42,590 bases of DNA, taken from NCBI GenBank assembly GCA_945871005.1, contig CAMBUJ010000007.1, forward strand, positions 1-42,590, given 5' to 3'. Positions within the stretch are counted from its first letter, which is position 1; each line of letters begins with the position of its first letter. Made by a program: the position numbers and the translations under genes. The notes below the pieces were generated by a model. That model ran no database searches, was not told where the DNA came from, and was given only the letters and a program-made list of their open reading frames with translations. Source of the DNA: Opitutus sp. GAS368. Lineage in GTDB: Bacteria > Verrucomicrobiota > Verrucomicrobiia > Opitutales > Opitutaceae. Of this stretch, positions 41,927 to 42,590 are shown piece by piece.

Positions 41927-42172
41927 ATGAGCGAATCCTCACCGGATAAAAATTTCCTTAACTACAAGCAGGCCGAGAAAAAGGCTTTGGAAATCGTCGC
42001 GGCCATGAAGTCCGCTAGCCCCAATAAGGTCGATATCGAGCTGGCCCTGCTGGTGGCCGTTTTCGAGTTACACAAAAACACCGTGCCGGCCGCCACAATC
42101 GCGTCGGTCATTCAGGGCCACCTCAAGCAGCTCGTGCCCCACTACGCCGAGAAGTCCGCAGGCGCGAAATGA
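41927..42172 (+). CDS. Small protein of unknown function (81 aa)
   Basis: I do not recognise this family. The start is ATG 41927 (MSESSPDKNFLNYKQAEKKA), and the open frame extends upstream without plausible protein sequence. The product is helical and soluble, with a conserved-looking core VDIELALLVAVFELHKNTVP and AATIASVIQGHLKQLVPHY. It has no signal peptide or membrane segment. The stop overlaps the next start (ATGA), so the two genes are translationally coupled and probably act together. Confidence 0.7.
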   Translation: MSESSPDKNFLNYKQAEKKALEIVAAMKSASPNKVDIELALLVAVFELHKNTVPAATIASVIQGHLKQLVPHYAEKSAGAK

Positions 42173-42590
42173 ACCCCGCAGGTGACGTCCCGGCTCCCGC
42201 GCGCACGCCGCTGCGCGAGGTTCATTGCGCCGAAGCCATCGGCTGGCTGCGCGAACGGGGGCGGATCGAGGGGGCTTGCGCGATCACTTCGCTGCCCGAC
42301 GTTTCCGAGGTGAATCTTTCACTGCCGGCCTGGCGGGCGTGGTTTCTCGGCGCGGTCACCTTGGTCGTCGATGCAGTTCCCGACACGAGCGCAGCGCTGT
42401 TTTTCCAGTCGGATATCAAGCGCGACGGGGTGTGGGTGGACAAGGGCGCGATGGTGATCCGCGCCGCCGAGGATGCCGGGGCGCACATCCTGTTTCACAA
42501 AATCGTCTGCCGCCGTCCGCCCGGGGTGCTCACCTACGGGCGTCCGGGCTACACGCACCTGATCGCAGTATCGCGGGCGATGAAGTGCCC
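42169..42590 (+). CDS. Conserved protein of unknown function, 3' end cut by window edge
   Basis: The frame is open from ATG 42169, within the stop of the preceding gene, to the window end with no stop in 140 codons. The visible start is MNPAGDVPAPARTPLREVHC. Notable stretches are GACAITSLPDVSEVNLSLP, AALFFQSDIKRDGVWVDKGA and HKIVCRRPPGVLTYGRPGYT. The FFQSD and HKIVCRRP phrases remind me of a family often labelled SAM-dependent methyltransferase or DNA methylase-like, but without the rest of the protein I would not assign a function. Confidence 0.7.
   Translation, partial: MNPAGDVPAPARTPLREVHCAEAIGWLRERGRIEGACAITSLPDVSEVNLSLPAWRAWFLGAVTLVVDAVPDTSAALFFQSDIKRDGVWVDKGAMVIRAAEDAGAHILFHKIVCRRPPGVLTYGRPGYTHLIAVSRAMKC

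Overview
The window looks like the chromosome of a GC-rich, Gram-negative bacterium of the Verrucomicrobiota, most likely an Opitutales/Opitutaceae relative. This is inferred from gene content and style, because there is no rRNA here to settle it. The evidence is a complete outer-membrane toolkit (secretin, BamA, Skp, LpxD), a GTP-type PEP carboxykinase, a ParC-like topoisomerase subunit of the short divergent type, Ala/Pro/Lys-rich tails on bL25 and Skp, and a near absence of Shine-Dalgarno sequences. The secretin gene at the left edge is visibly AT-richer than the rest.

Layout. 1-6.3 kb: 3' part of a secretin gene, a convergent CPBP membrane protease, a long-chain polyprenyl diphosphate synthase, an ECF sigma factor with its probable anti-sigma partner, and class II fumarase (fumC). 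6.4-11.5 kb (minus): a 1085-residue secreted protein of unknown function and a second, unrelated Fe-S fumarase (class I). 11.6-20.3 kb: a single-domain response regulator, a MarC-family membrane protein, a MerR regulator with a B12-binding domain carrying the CarH/LitR Wx9EH signature, and, divergently after an AT-rich regulatory gap, a chemosensory operon cheW - STAS - cheA(-REC) - mcp. 20.5-24.2 kb (minus): hemN, pckG and tRNA-Asn. 24.3-27.2 kb: a translation/replication cluster of bL25, pth, bS6, ssb and bL9. 27.3-32.7 kb: an accessory-looking insert between rplI and dnaB with a 110-bp tandem repeat, a CHASE/PAS sensor kinase, a structured intergenic stretch, a PocR/AraC regulator and a small acidic protein. 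32.7-39.4 kb: dnaB, bamA, skp, lpxD and prs. 39.6-41.7 kb (minus): parC-like gene. 41.9-42.6 kb: a small protein and the start of an unrecognised conserved gene.

How the parts may work together. bamA-skp-lpxD form an envelope-biogenesis block (outer-membrane protein folding plus lipid A), joined to dnaB by overlap. Pth, bS6, SSB and bL9 are the usual translation/replication neighbours, although the rpsR gene commonly found between ssb and rplI is missing. The most unusual arrangement is the putative light/B12-responsive MerR regulator placed head-to-head with a chemosensory operon. The shared gap contains three exact and two near copies of the heptamer TGTCTAA, one across a plausible -10 element. 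This suggests adenosylcobalamin- or light-dependent control of chemosensing, which is an inference from sequence only.

Several non-coding repeat families are present: a large hairpin element at 39.4 kb with a diverged relative at 4.8 kb, a GAGAACG-rich element at 20.4, 30.5 and 32.6 kb, and the 110-bp tandem array. No CRISPR array, rRNA, transposase, integrase or prophage gene was seen.
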